Shown here: one piece after another, positions 44,657 to 55,474 of the stretch
Layout of the letters: each line of letters begins with the position of its first letter
Numbering within the stretch: the stretch's first letter is position 1
Source: Porodaedalea pini
Lineage: Eukaryota; Basidiomycota; Agaricomycetes; Hymenochaetales; Hymenochaetaceae
Length of the DNA stretch: 64,000 nt
Assembly: GCA_002794775.1 (NCBI GenBank)
Contig: NBAY01000002.1
Location: forward strand, 496,001-560,000
Direction of reading: 5' to 3'
Translations under genes and position numbers: made by a program
The notes under the pieces: model-generated
What the model was told of the DNA's origin: nothing
What the model saw: only the letters and a program-made list of their open reading frames with translations
Databases searched by the model: none

Positions 44657-45207
44657 CGTCGCAGACGGTGGAAGGAGTGATGGGGATGGTAGTAGTCAAA
44701 AGACAAGAATGAGCGCAGTCGCTCCATCTTCTGGGCCACGGTTTTCATGAGTGCAACGAGCCACAACGCACATGAGTACAAAGACGCCAAACAAGGGTCG
44801 TCCTAAAAGGGATATTTGGCTACACGTGAGCCTGGAAACTGCCTGCAGTCTAGTGTCGCTTTAGTCCAAAAGGTTGAAATACATAACGTTGCTCCGCCGA
44901 TTCTGCTACCATCATGGCCCTCAAACTGACCCCTGTCTACGCGTGATTCAGATCAAAAGAAGAAGGAAAGGGTTACAACAGTCAAGGCCGTCTTTGATAT
45001 CACGAAAAGAGATAGGAGGCATGATTCCTACGGTATTCGTCCTCTTCAAATACCGGAGAGCCCGAAGTATGGGACTGAGACTGGTTCATATCTGCCCTTC
45101 AAACAAGGTCGCCATCTGCGCTGGCGTCTTTTCTTACCCAAGAAATTGAGTCTCTTTGGCAGCTTTGAGTCGTTTTTGTATTCGTTTACCTTAACCTTGC
45201 TGGACAA
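44657..45207. other. Divergent promoter region
   Basis: Lies between the kinase-like gene (minus) and paralog B (plus). No clear motif. Confidence 0.45.
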
Positions 45208-46817
45208 ATGAAGGGTCCGTCTCTATCTCCTAGTTTTGCCGCTGTTCGCTCGTTAAAGCCTGCAATCGATCTTCTTGGACCTCGAAAAGATGCTATTCTG
45301 GACGTTTTCTTTGCTTTCCATATCGTAGGCGGCCATGTCGGCCTGCCGCTGGCGCTCGCAACAATGGTGATCATGAAGACGATGGCTCGACGACATCCGA
45401 CGCTGATCAACCTCCTGGTATCGTGGTTCGTATATGCGACTTCGAACCTGCTACTGTAAGTTAGTATCGCAAGGCCTAAACTCTAACACTGACAACGTCA
45501 TAAAGAATGTATTCGGGCGAAGCTCATAAAGCAGAGCCTAAGTTTGACGTCTGTTTAACTCAGGCTTCTATGATCTATGGAAGCACGGTGGGGTGAGCAG
45601 GCCCCGCTTGATGATTATATCGATATCTAATTCATTTTGAAGGGTTGCTGCCGCTACTCTGAGCTTAGTCCTCCAGGTATTATGTTCCAAAACGTCCTTT
45701 GTCTAGTCGATGCTTACCCGTGCGTGGTGTAGTTATGGTTGGAGTTTAAGGGCATGAAGTTCGTGAAGGACTCCCGAGCCAATTCTCTTACCGTATGAAT
45801 GTCCATTTATGCTTCTGCCGAAGTGGTTGCTTATTGTGTCCCTGTTCTTTTCCACCACTTGCACCGCCACGCTCAAGAACATACAGCTATTGCTGCTGCC
45901 CTGGGCTTGCTTTATCCTCATCACGATTGGTTCAGCAGCAGTAAGTAAAAGGCTTTTTAACTGAATCCAGACGCTGATTGAGTGCATAGTTTGGCGCCAA
46001 GAACCCGTCGCTGGTCTCGATCCAATGGCAATTCTACTGCACATTGTCTTCAAATGCCATGTAGGCTCAGGAGTAACGCTCTGTCTGGAATTTTATCTGA
46101 CTGCCTTCACGAAGCATCTACACCGTTTGCGCGTTTACGTTGGTTTTCTTGGCTCTTACCCTTGGCTTCCAAGGTAGGAAGACTCTTCTATGTCATTATC
46201 TCGTCATTCTCATGGCATACTGCAATAGCCTCTGTACTTCGTACTCTCTTCAAAGCATCCCGACAGTTCAGGGCAGTGAATCAAGCTTCATACTACCTAG
46301 TGCTGCGCGTTGGGATTTTCACCATCTACTCAGTCATCACATTCATGTGCGTCCATGACTTCTAAAGCGAGAAGAGGTAGATCCTCAAATCCGCAACAGT
46401 GTGTCGATCGTCATAACTCTTCGGCCGACTTCTATCTTTGCGTATCTCTTTGTATCAACGTGTACGTTTGCCAACAGATTCTGGGACTCAACTTACGTTT
46501 TCTTTAGTGCCCCTCGCAGCTTTTCTGATATTCGGAACTCAGAAGGTACCCATCTTCGTGGCACTTCATAAGATTGTATGTATACTGAATGAGCCCGACT
46601 CCAGGAAAACCTCCGTTTCTGGTTTAGAGTTCCAGGCAGACGAAAGGCTGATAGACACATCCCACTGGCACCAATGGCATTCAAACCAGCTACTGCACAG
46701 CTTCAACGAAGTGCTCCTCCCCCCGAATTTGGTCTCAACTTCAATGTCGACAAATACCTCCCGAAGTCACCCAATCCGTCGAACGCCGCTAATGGACTCA
46801 GCGTCGAGGGCGCATAG
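45208..46817 (+). CDS. 7TM receptor-like membrane protein, paralog B
   Basis: ATG 45208 opens an exon with IVGGHVGLPLALAT and HPTLINLLVSWFVYA. Next exons carry YSGEAHKAEP, CLTQASMIYGST, LVLQ/LWLEFKG, a TM around LLLLPWACFILITI, LVLRVGIFTIYSVITF and PLAAFLIFGTQK. The final exon gives a soluble tail (FGLNFNVDKYLPKSP) ending with TAG at 46815-46817. Several exon borders in the middle (45660-46300) are uncertain. Best match by block order to paralogs A and C, which supports a tandem-derived receptor family. Confidence 0.6.
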
Positions 46818-47090
46818 GAAGTGGTACAAATCAAAACTCACAGTGTATCTCCTCGACAGGATATACCGTGTTGATTGTTTGGGTTGAAATCGCTGTAGCT
46901 AATACTAATAGTCGGCTGTACGTGTATACACATGTGTCTTTTAGGCTGGTTTCGAATTCTAAGCGTCAGCCAACGATCGAAAGAAGCACACAACAGCCAG
47001 CTCTTTTTCAGTCACATAGCCAGTTCGCCTCCTTGACCTACTTAGGAAACCATCCACGCCTCACCATCCACAGTCTAAGCATTGCAGAAA

Positions 47091-47528
47091 ATGCGACCCA
47101 TAAAACAAAGAAAGCAACGTCGCACCGAGGATGCCGGTTCGGCGGGCTGCCCTCCTCAAGCCGTTGGCTGCACCACTGATCCAGACGAACACGACCTCAC
47201 ACCCGCCCAAGCCTCCTCTCTTTCGCAATCTCTAGCTGCTAGCACAGCATCTGCAACCTCAACAGCGACCGTTACTGGGTCCGGGGGAACCGTGACGCAT
47301 AGCGACATAAACCCCCAAGCGGTCGCTGGCATTATCGTCATCATCATACTGGTACTCGCATTCGCCACAGCAATTGGCTATGTCGTATTCGGATCTCGAG
47401 GAGAGCGCTGTTGTTGTACGATCCGGAGGCGCAAAAGGAGGCAGGCGGTACTAGAGGAAACTCAAACTGAGGCGTCGCCGTACATCGTGAAGGAGGATTC
47501 GGAGGCGCGACTCGTTCAAAAGGCATGA
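47091..47528 (+). CDS. Small single-pass membrane protein (145 aa)
   Basis: Starts at ATG 47091. A basic start (RPIKQRKQRR) is followed by a Ser/Thr/Ala-rich stretch, a TM segment at about residues 82-106 (IIVIIILVLAF core) and a basic, cysteine-rich inner part (CCCTIRRRKRR). Looks like a small stress-sensor or mucin-like surface protein, but no signal peptide is visible, so an upstream exon may be missing. Function unknown. Confidence 0.5.
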   Translation: MRPIKQRKQRRTEDAGSAGCPPQAVGCTTDPDEHDLTPAQASSLSQSLAASTASATSTATVTGSGGTVTHSDINPQAVAGIIVIIILVLAFATAIGYVVFGSRGERCCCTIRRRKRRQAVLEETQTEASPYIVKEDSEARLVQKA

Positions 47529-47769
47529 CGTACATTGTCAAGCCCTTTATGCTATCTTTTTCCTGCATTTTATCCAGCCTTTAGATTTGTAGTATTTTTG
47601 GAAAAAGATATGTTGGTCGTGGTTGAGAGAGCGGCTGGCGCGTTGCGTCCGAGTCGCGAGTGCACAGCATCAACCTTGACATCAAACCACTCTGCGTTAA
47701 ACCATGATTTATACAACAAGCGTAGCGGCGTGAAGCTTGCCTCCCGTCATCACCTCATCCACAGTGAAC

Positions 47770-49340
47770 ATGGAGTCCTCAGACCTCCCTACCGAAAGGA
47801 CGCCCCTCATGGATCGTCGCAGCGCTTCCGAGTCTCTTCCATTCATTCTCGAGTTCGAAAGGAACATCTACTCCGACACGGACTACCCGGCTGTTCACAA
47901 AGTAATCGAGCGCAGAGTCGAAGCTTATACGACTTCTCCTAGCACGGAGTTAACTCTGAAGCTTCTACTATGCCTCAGATATCTGTCTGGAGCATACTTC
48001 CAACTGGGCAAAGATGACTGGATCGACTCGCGATCTGTTGAACAGGACGCCACTGAGTTGGCAGTTCGGTGCTGGACAGGGCTTCAAAGGGTTGCATGGT
48101 CACAGGCTGCTCTTGATGAAGCCCTGTGGACACAGTTTCCACTGGAAAGCGGTAAAAAGGAACATATATCTCGTTGGTTCCTTTCCTTTCTGTTCGTGAA
48201 CCCTACTGAATTCGAGCTCGCAGTAATGGAAATTATTTTGACGAACCAAGCAGGTCTTCCGCTATCTATCCAGCTTGATGACCGGATAGCTTCGAGTCTC
48301 CTGCGAATCTGGAAGAGCGGAAGACCTCGGTCTGCTTACAATGGCCCGATATCCACTTTTGATACCGTTTTGGCACGGATCGAGGGTTTTGCTACACCCC
48401 GGTTAGTCGTTAACGCCCAGCAATTGAAGTCAACTTCTCGCTGACGTACATCCATAGGGTCCTTCATTTACTGGATCTTGTCTTTCATTTGGTTTACATT
48501 CTAATATTCGCGAACTACATCCTGTCTGCTCCCTTATACTCGACCTATCCGTCTCTCCCCGACTATCACTTCTACTGCATAGCGTTATATGCAGTATCCA
48601 GAATCCTAAGGGACCCATGGCCGTCTGCGACCCGGGCATCTTTCGTTTTAACCTTGGCTGCATTCTTATCGGCGTTGCCTTCAATGCCGGAGGCGAAGGA
48701 TTCTTCATACCGTGTGCTGCTTTTCAGTTTCGTCATGCATGTTATCCAGCTGCTTCTTCCTTACTCACCCTCGCTTCCTCTATTGGAGCCTCGTTCTTCC
48801 ACCTTCCCGCTTTCTTCGATGCTCCAGAACCTGTTTGTCGCTATATTCATACCGGCCATCGTGTTTGTCATTCCCATTTTCATGTTACTGCTTATCCTTC
48901 TGGCAACATCCCTTAACAGTATTTTTCTGCGGGCCGATGACTTGATGATCTTCGACATTTTCTTGCTTTACCTCTCCTTTTTTGCCTTGTTACTTTCATC
49001 TCTCATAGCATTCATGACACTGTCTTCTTCCTCTCTCCCACCGGCCACTTTCCACCACCCGGCAGTTCCTGCGAGCTGGAGCTCTTACGGACCAAATGTC
49101 GGTTTATCGTTAAGACACCATTTCTCCCGTTCGGTGATCATATATTCCAGTCCTCACTTCTACCCAGCTCCGCTCGACCTTCTTTCGTTGATATTTGTGC
49201 GCCTCCCACGCGCCATCTTGCTCTTCTTCCGCCAGGAGCAGATAGCGTCGCGACTGAACCTGACCGTGGAACCGACATTATGGAGATTCCTCGTCTTGCC
49301 TCTTGCTTTTGTATTCGGGATTGCTTGGCTTTGGAAGTAA
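47770..49340 (+). CDS. Multi-TM membrane protein of unknown function (504 aa)
   Basis: Exons 47770-48401 and 48458-49340 join in phase to 504 residues. The N-terminal 210 residues are soluble and charged, with an ERTPLMD motif near the start. The C-terminal half has about five to six hydrophobic helices (e.g. VYILIFANYIL, VAIFIPAIVFVIPIFMLLL, IFDIFLLYLSFFALLL) and a final LPLAFVFGIAWLWK. Fungal homologs with this soluble-then-TM plan are common in basidiomycete genomes as uncharacterised proteins. Chosen start: first ATG in frame after a TTG-only extension. Confidence 0.75.
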
Positions 49341-49489
49341 TTTACAGAGTAATATATGTGCATATTTTGGTTCTATCGAGAGACAAACAAAGATGCCGGC
49401 TATCTAAGAATCGCAGGTGAATATAGCGAGGTCCGGAAAAACGTATCAGTATCAGGTACCACGAAAGGCATAAAGTTGAAGATGCATAC

Positions 49490-49930
49490 GCACCAGTAAT
49501 GGCGTAGCTATCGAAAGCCCGGAAGATGCTGATCGTGATTCCGGGGTCGGATCCTGCATAAGCTCCCGGGAAGGAGACGGCATCGGGCTCGGTGCATTTC
49601 CTGATAGTGATATGAGGCTAGGCGCGTTCCATTTATCCATGATATCGGAGTCCAAAATGCGCAAAGACACGAGGATCATGCAGAAGCGTTGGGGACGCAT
49701 TGGATCCCCGAGATGAATGTAGCTTGGACTATGCACCCTGTTACATTGACTCACCGTGCAATGCGGTGATCTCTTAGCGGAAGAGGTATTTGGTCAGAGG
49801 GATACACGGGAGGATAGTGAAGTTCACTTGGCCATCGTTGGTAACAAATCTGTCGACGCCAAGCTCGCCCTCGTATCTTGAACCATGTGAGACCCGTCGC
49901 ATCACTCTGTGTAGCATTCAGAAATGACGT
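49490..49930 (-). pseudogene. Decayed C-terminal half of an AA9 monooxygenase
   Basis: The minus strand shows ATQSDATGLTWFKI, GVDRFVTNDGQVNF and YLFR followed by a stop, then, in another frame, remnants of the [14 protein letters not shown] block. The same blocks in order occur intact in the AA9 gene at 50523-51564. At least one stop and one frame change break it, and no N-terminal half is found upstream. A local partial duplication that decayed. Confidence 0.75.
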
Positions 49931-50522
49931 TAACTAGTGTAGCATTTCGTCCAGAAGGGAAGCTGGAAATGTAGAAAATGGGATATGTCGACGTAGACGG
50001 AGGCACAAAAGAACAGGCCTAGGATAGATATCAAGTGCAATGTCCGATGCTTCCATACCGACGAGCACGCTAGGTATTCTGACTATTATTTTCGTTTTGC
50101 ATCAAAACCCATGCAAGTTAGTCACGCAGAAAAGTGATGAGGATTTTATGGTGTTGTTTTGTGGCACGTTACGACCGGGGCCGCGGTCAGCAAGTGACAG
50201 AGCCAAACTCAAAGTTGGCGTAAACAATAACGAATTGAAGGTGCCTCTCCAGACAAGTTGCTTTCGTCTTGTCAAATTTCCGCGACGATTTGAAGTTCGA
50301 CATGACGTTGATTTTTGTGCAGTATTTAGATGATCGTTGTGCGTCGAAGGTTGAAGCAAACGCGTGCACGTGATGAAAACGCGTCTCGCGTCGCTCTAAT
50401 CCTTCTGGTCACCTAAAATGTACTGTAATTCAATGGAACCGTTTAACAGGCAGTCATATCAGTATATTTTACACGTAGAGCATTGAGCCCGCAAGCTCAA
50501 CGCAAAAACAATTATCTGTCGC
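49931..50522. other. Intergenic between AA9 fragment and AA9 gene; nothing seen
   Basis: No N-terminal AA9 exons and no other coding signal were recognised here. Confidence 0.5.
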
Positions 50523-51564
50523 TCAGCACGAAAAGACGTCAGGACCTGCAATCACTGGTAAGTGTACTTGAAGGTATTTGAAGCAATCGCACATACCAGG
50601 AACTGTGTAGTTAGTGAGAGGTTGGTAGATATTGATGGTGATTCCGGGGTCACTGCCAGCGTATGCGCCCGGGAAAGAAACCGTCTCCGGCGACGTGCTA
50701 CCGCCACCAGTGATATCTAACTGTGCGCATTCCATCTGTTGGAGTCCCAGAACAGTAGTAAGCATACGTAAACCTATTATATGGACTCAATTCAAGTACT
50801 CACGTAGAACTGGGCGCCAGGATACGTTGATGCAGCGTGCAGGGCAATAATCTCGTGTCGAAGAAGGTATTGGCCCGCCGGAATGCAGGACGGAAGAGTG
50901 AACGTGACCTTGCCCTCGTTCGCGATAAGACGGTCAACACCCCATGCGCCTGCAGAGTCGAGCCCATCCTCATAGATCTTAAACCATTGGAGACCCGTTA
51001 CGTCACTCTGTGTCGCGTCAGGGATGGCGACACTTAGAAGACGAATAAAGTTAAGATGGTTGTCTACATATATTGCAGCGAAGAGTGACACACAGGTATG
51101 AAATGATTGGGCCCTTATGGCTCGCGTCGATGGGATCTGCAGGGTCTCCCGTGCCTGCGCTGTCGAGAGTGTGGTGCCACTCTGCTGTGATCTGAGAGCC
51201 AGCGGCAGTAGAGATCACGACGTCAGAGATATGAGTGAGGGGGTTCGGACCTCCATTGCAGATGATATCGTCCGAGGTGACGTCGGTGATGGGCTATATA
51301 TGCATTGATTAAGCCTTCATGCTGCATCTACAAAGCTATGAAATCAAATTCGTGCTTGCTACTTACGCCGTCGTAGTCCGGGGCACGGATTCCGACAAGG
51401 TGTCCTTGGTCGACACTATCAATATAGACTTCCTACAAAAAAGGATGTCAGAGATAACATAAGGGAAAGAGCATAGTAGATTGTGGACCTGGAAAATTGT
51501 GTGTGCTGAGGCAGTGCCGGTCACAAGAGCGAGAGTAGCTGAAACAAAAGTTTGTCGATTTCAT
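50523..51564 (-). CDS. AA9 lytic polysaccharide monooxygenase (former GH61), with a 1-nt frame problem at the start
   Basis: Exons carry HTIFQ (the mature N-terminal His that binds copper), [16 protein letters not shown]-like [11 protein letters not shown] (second copper His), [53 protein letters not shown] and the ending PGPDVFSC. AA9 enzymes are secreted copper enzymes that cleave cellulose oxidatively. About 240 residues, so no cellulose-binding module. The first exon ATG at 51564 is out of frame by one base with the signal peptide: four T where three would give an ideal leader ending ASA before His1. Either a frameshift, a base-calling error in a homopolymer, or a start I cannot see. Confidence 0.85.
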
Positions 51565-52817
51565 GGCAAACCGAGTACAAGACGGCTAATGCTCAGATGC
51601 TAGTATCCTGAGGATCATCATAGCCAGGTACACCCGCCTACTTATATGTTGCAAAGCAGCCTCCTTTCATGTCGTAATTTTATCGGAAAGAAAAAAGCAG
51701 GTTAATACAGTTCATTGTTTGTCAGGCCAGTTACGGACAACCGAATGATGTATTTCCCTTGACCGAAAGCGAGAATAGAGCGAAGTAAATACGAAGGAGA
51801 GTGGCTTGTGTTTTCCGGACATACACTTCAAGGTGTCAGGCAGGTTGGCTACAGGCAACGATGCGAAGTTTTTTCTGAACTTTCTCCGCTTGCATGTGGA
51901 ACATTGTCATGTTGGTCGTGTTCATAGAAAGCGAGAAGCATGCAGCTCGAAGGACGCATCGTCAAGAGGTGCCCGTTATCTGACGCATGAGCAGACATCT
52001 GAATAGGGTGGAATAGAGAACTGATGAACACGGACAAAGAGACCATGAGAGATCGTCGCCAATCAATGGCCTGATACGGACTGATCGACGCTCTTCACGT
52101 CTCGTAGCCATGTTGGAACTTACTATTATGTACATATGTTTTTTAATCTCTAAGCACCAGTCATCAAATTCTTGAGCTGCCCATGGTCGAGGAGCTGAAT
52201 ATATTCTTGCTAGGTGATACCGAAAGTGACCGAGGACTTTCTCTACAAAGGTGCCATAAATTCACGCTATGAACTGGAACAGGCCAGCCCCTAGTATCGG
52301 CATTATAGGATGATGGAGCATCCACGATCACACTGTAACTCGAGAACGCCTCAAGATTCCGAAAATTTTATGGTAGGACCACATGTATCAATAGCTAAGC
52401 TGTGTGGTTGGGTGGCCTGACGCCGCGACTTTGATGAAGATGCAACAGCTGAGCTCAGGCCTCACTGCCGCGGTGTGTTGGTCCCGTACGACTGAGGGGA
52501 CAGAAAGTTCTTTATGGTCTGATCCACCTCCCGGTAACTTTCTCAACGGTATGAAGACCTAATCACTCCCAAAGGTACTAAAGTCGATCAAGTCAATCAC
52601 TTCGATCGCGTCTCACGGATGATGGTAGTGTCTATAGCCTGTGCAACCATCAGCACACGTTCCTACAGTCTTGCTATCACATCTAATAATCAGTTCGAGG
52701 TCTGGTGCTAGTTCCGACGGTTCGCTCGTCTTGCTGCTAGATCTTCCCCCGAGCAGCAGCGATAGTTCTCTAGTAGTCCCCGGTGGAAGGATACAGAGGC
52801 AGGCTCTGGAAGCTAAT
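51565..52817. other. 1.25-kb intergenic; no gene seen
   Basis: Holds the AA9 promoter on its left part and the paralog C promoter on its right. Only short frames without domains. Confidence 0.5.
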
Positions 52818-54537
52818 ATGCCCTACATTGTGGCGCAAGCAGGTCTGTCAAAAGTACGATTCTATAATTGTCGTCAGGCTTATCATCTCTACATGGGCCG
52901 TAATTTCAAGGTTCAGCATCGGTATACAATTTGCAGAGTCTCATCCCGGTCTGGCTCACCCTGCACATTGCTGGCGGCCAGATTGGGCTTCCGCTGGCGG
53001 TCCTTACGTTCATTTTTGCGCCCAAATCTGCGGGCATGCCGAGATACATCACGCTCGTTAACTTCTGCGTCACCTGGATCATCTATTCGCTCGTCTATTG
53101 CATTTTGTGAGCACGTCGTACTTCCTTGAGAACGTGAGCTGAAGGCATTTGCGTAGACTATACTCCGGCCAAGCGGATAAAAATCAGGAGTCACCGACAA
53201 AATTATGTTTGGCTCAAGCTGCGTTGATACACGGGGCCCCTCCTATGTAAGTGAATATCTGGATTGTTATCGTATGAAGGCTGGAATGTTGCGTCAGGTG
53301 TGCGGTGGCTGGTCTGGAAATGGTCCTACAGGTACGACTGCATATAGTAGACATGCGTCGCATGCGAAGCTTCAACCGTCTTCATTCTAGCTGTGGTTCG
53401 TGCAAAAACGTATCAATAGAACCGACTTCCCATGCATCCGGAACCTTTCTAGTCATTTTGTGGATATATTGGTTTGTGTTTTCGATAGGTTTGATGCCCT
53501 TCTTGACCTCACTCCAGTCTGTTTAGATCATCATCTCGCCATATATCGCATTCCTGGGATTCTCTCTCTTGGCAATGGGGGTAAGCGATTCTGTCAATGT
53601 ATAGATATAATCTACTTAATTTTGTTAAGCACGGCATTCTGGAGGAAAATATGATTCTGTCTCTCAATCATATATACTGTTCATCACAAAGTTATCGCTT
53701 GTAAGTTCGTTGGCTTTGTAAATGTTTCTTGCTCCTCATTGCTGGACAGTTCTCTGATCGTCCCGATATTCTGCGCGGTCGTAATGGCAGGGATCATAAT
53801 GGTTGAAGGCAAGTTGGCCTTGGTACCGCCCTTTGTCTCGTATCTAAAGCGACGTGACAGCCATAATCTGGTACAACTGGTATAAGGCGCGAAAAGAAGT
53901 GGACGACCTCCTGGAGGTTAATCAGTCCGATAGTCTCGCAGGCGTCACCAGAGAATACCAGCACAGGAGACTTTCAGCTTCAATTTCTATAAGAGTGGGA
54001 ATATTCACGTTATACAGCATCACTACATTGTCGTAAGTACAGTCATCCAACGTGCTCATAGCTCTCTGTTAATGATCTATAGTGCTTGCCTCGTATTCGT
54101 TTCAAATATGCCAATTTCGTTCCCATACATGGTGGAAGCTTGTCGTCAGTAACAATTTGTTATGAGTTGGCCGAGCCTGGAGACTGATGATGACTTCCTG
54201 CAGTTCCCATCGCCGCTTTCCTGCTTTTCGGAACTCAAAGAGTGCGTCGTAACCCCCACTCGATTGCAAGGGAAACTTATCCTCCCCTGAACTGCAGGAC
54301 ATTGTTGACTTCTGGTTCTGTCGCAAGCGGCGTCTTAGGTCTCGTAGTATGAGCAGTGTCGAGAAGGGCATTCCGAGCGCTCGTTCACCGTCAACGTTTC
54401 CGTCCATCGAATCGATACTGACACCTTCTATTTTGACAACATCGACAGCGATAGCCCCAAACTTATCACGGGGAGACGACGAGTCAGATGAAGCTCAGCT
54501 AGAAAGTACGAAAAACTCTGAAGCTGCATCTCTTTAA
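52818..54537 (+). CDS. 7TM receptor-like membrane protein, paralog C
   Basis: A short first exon (52818-52842, MPYIVAQAG) splices in phase to 52911-53106, which encodes LTLHIAGGQIGLPLAVLTF and NFCVTWIIYSLVYCIL. The next exon has LYSGQADK and CLAQAALIHGAPPM. Later exons give ISIRVGIFTLYSITTL, PIAAFLLFGTQR and a basic then serine-rich tail ending at 54537. Exons between 53250 and 53950 are only roughly placed. Same block order as paralogs A and B, with the closest sequence in TM2-TM3 and TM6-TM7. Ligand unknown. Confidence 0.6.
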
Positions 54538-54816
54538 CGGACACCGCGGCGTGTATCTTAGTATTCTTGTAGCAAAGAAACTGTCTGTAGCATAGCCATT
54601 AGGGAAACTCGCCTCACTTCACCTGCGTCCCCAAAGGATGCAGCACAAAAGCGTTTTTTTTTGTGGTAATGCTGTCATTCTGGATGAAAGAATTACAAAT
54701 GGAAAGAGAAACCACAGCGGCGAAGACAGGTATGGGAGAAATACTGGACTCCATCCCTGTACAAAGCCAGCTTTTTGCAAAACCGAATGCATCATGCACC
54801 TCCACTAAAGGCCACG

Positions 54817-55219
54817 TCAAGCTGTCAGTAGAGTCACAAATGTCCTAAAGAAGTACACATACACAAGGATATTGTTGCTGCGATAATATTGTCAGAACAA
54901 CAGTACGACTTCAGAATGGCATTCCACTCACATAGGAATGTGGATTAGCTTCACGAAGTATCCAATGAACCCCATAACGGCAAAACCGACAGCAACTGCT
55001 CTGCAGATCTGGATGAATTCTGCAAGGACTTCAGAACTCGACGGATATTATTGCAATAAAGAAACACACCCTTCTGTGTGGGCTTTGTACACCGAGTCAT
55101 GAACTGTCATAAGACAGTGAGTAAAGCATTCGCGGCCAATGAGAAAGCAGACATACCTGGTTCCCCTCTCGCACAAACTGTTGCGGCACTTCAGCAAACT
55201 CCTTGAGCTTTTCAGACAT
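54817..55219 (-). CDS. SSS1: Protein translocase subunit Sec61-gamma (Sss1)
   Basis: Exons 55157-55219, 55070-55103, 54932-55019 and 54817-54877 join in phase. The product has the strongly conserved features of Sec61-gamma: start [19 protein letters not shown], then the RCTKP motif, [13 protein letters not shown], and the single TM segment [14 protein letters not shown] followed by NNILV. It sits in the ER membrane and clamps the Sec61 channel. With the simple reading the protein ends at 81 residues after a 14-residue extension past NNILV; since the family usually stops near NNI(I/L)VG, one more short intron at the end is possible. Shares a 255-bp promoter region with the PPR gene. Confidence 0.93.
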
Positions 55220-55474
55220 GGTAATGAAGGAAGACGAGTTGGACACAGGGCGAGAGAGTACCGCGCAAGTGACAGCGCGCTGGCGGGCGCGACGTGGCTA
55301 TCACGGGATCAAGATCTCCAAAGCAGAAGCTCGTTCCCATCTACCTCAATTACAGCTTCACTACCGACTGCGATTAGCAAAAATCGGTTTGCAAGGTCAG
55401 TAGAGTGAAAATTATGCTGGATATTGCTAATTTTTGCGTATTTTCGCGTATTTTACAGGCTGGGGTGCTCATGA
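55220..55474. promoter_or_regulatory. Bidirectional promoter between SSS1 and PPR gene
   Basis: Only 255 bp separate the two divergent start codons, so the promoters must overlap. The right part is AT-rich (TTTTGCGTATTTTCGCGTATTTTA at its core, near 55430-55455). No TATA box is obvious. Confidence 0.6.

Noticed and set aside
54614..54820. 68-codon minus frame below SSS1
   Set aside because: No domain; lies in the probable 3' UTR of SSS1.
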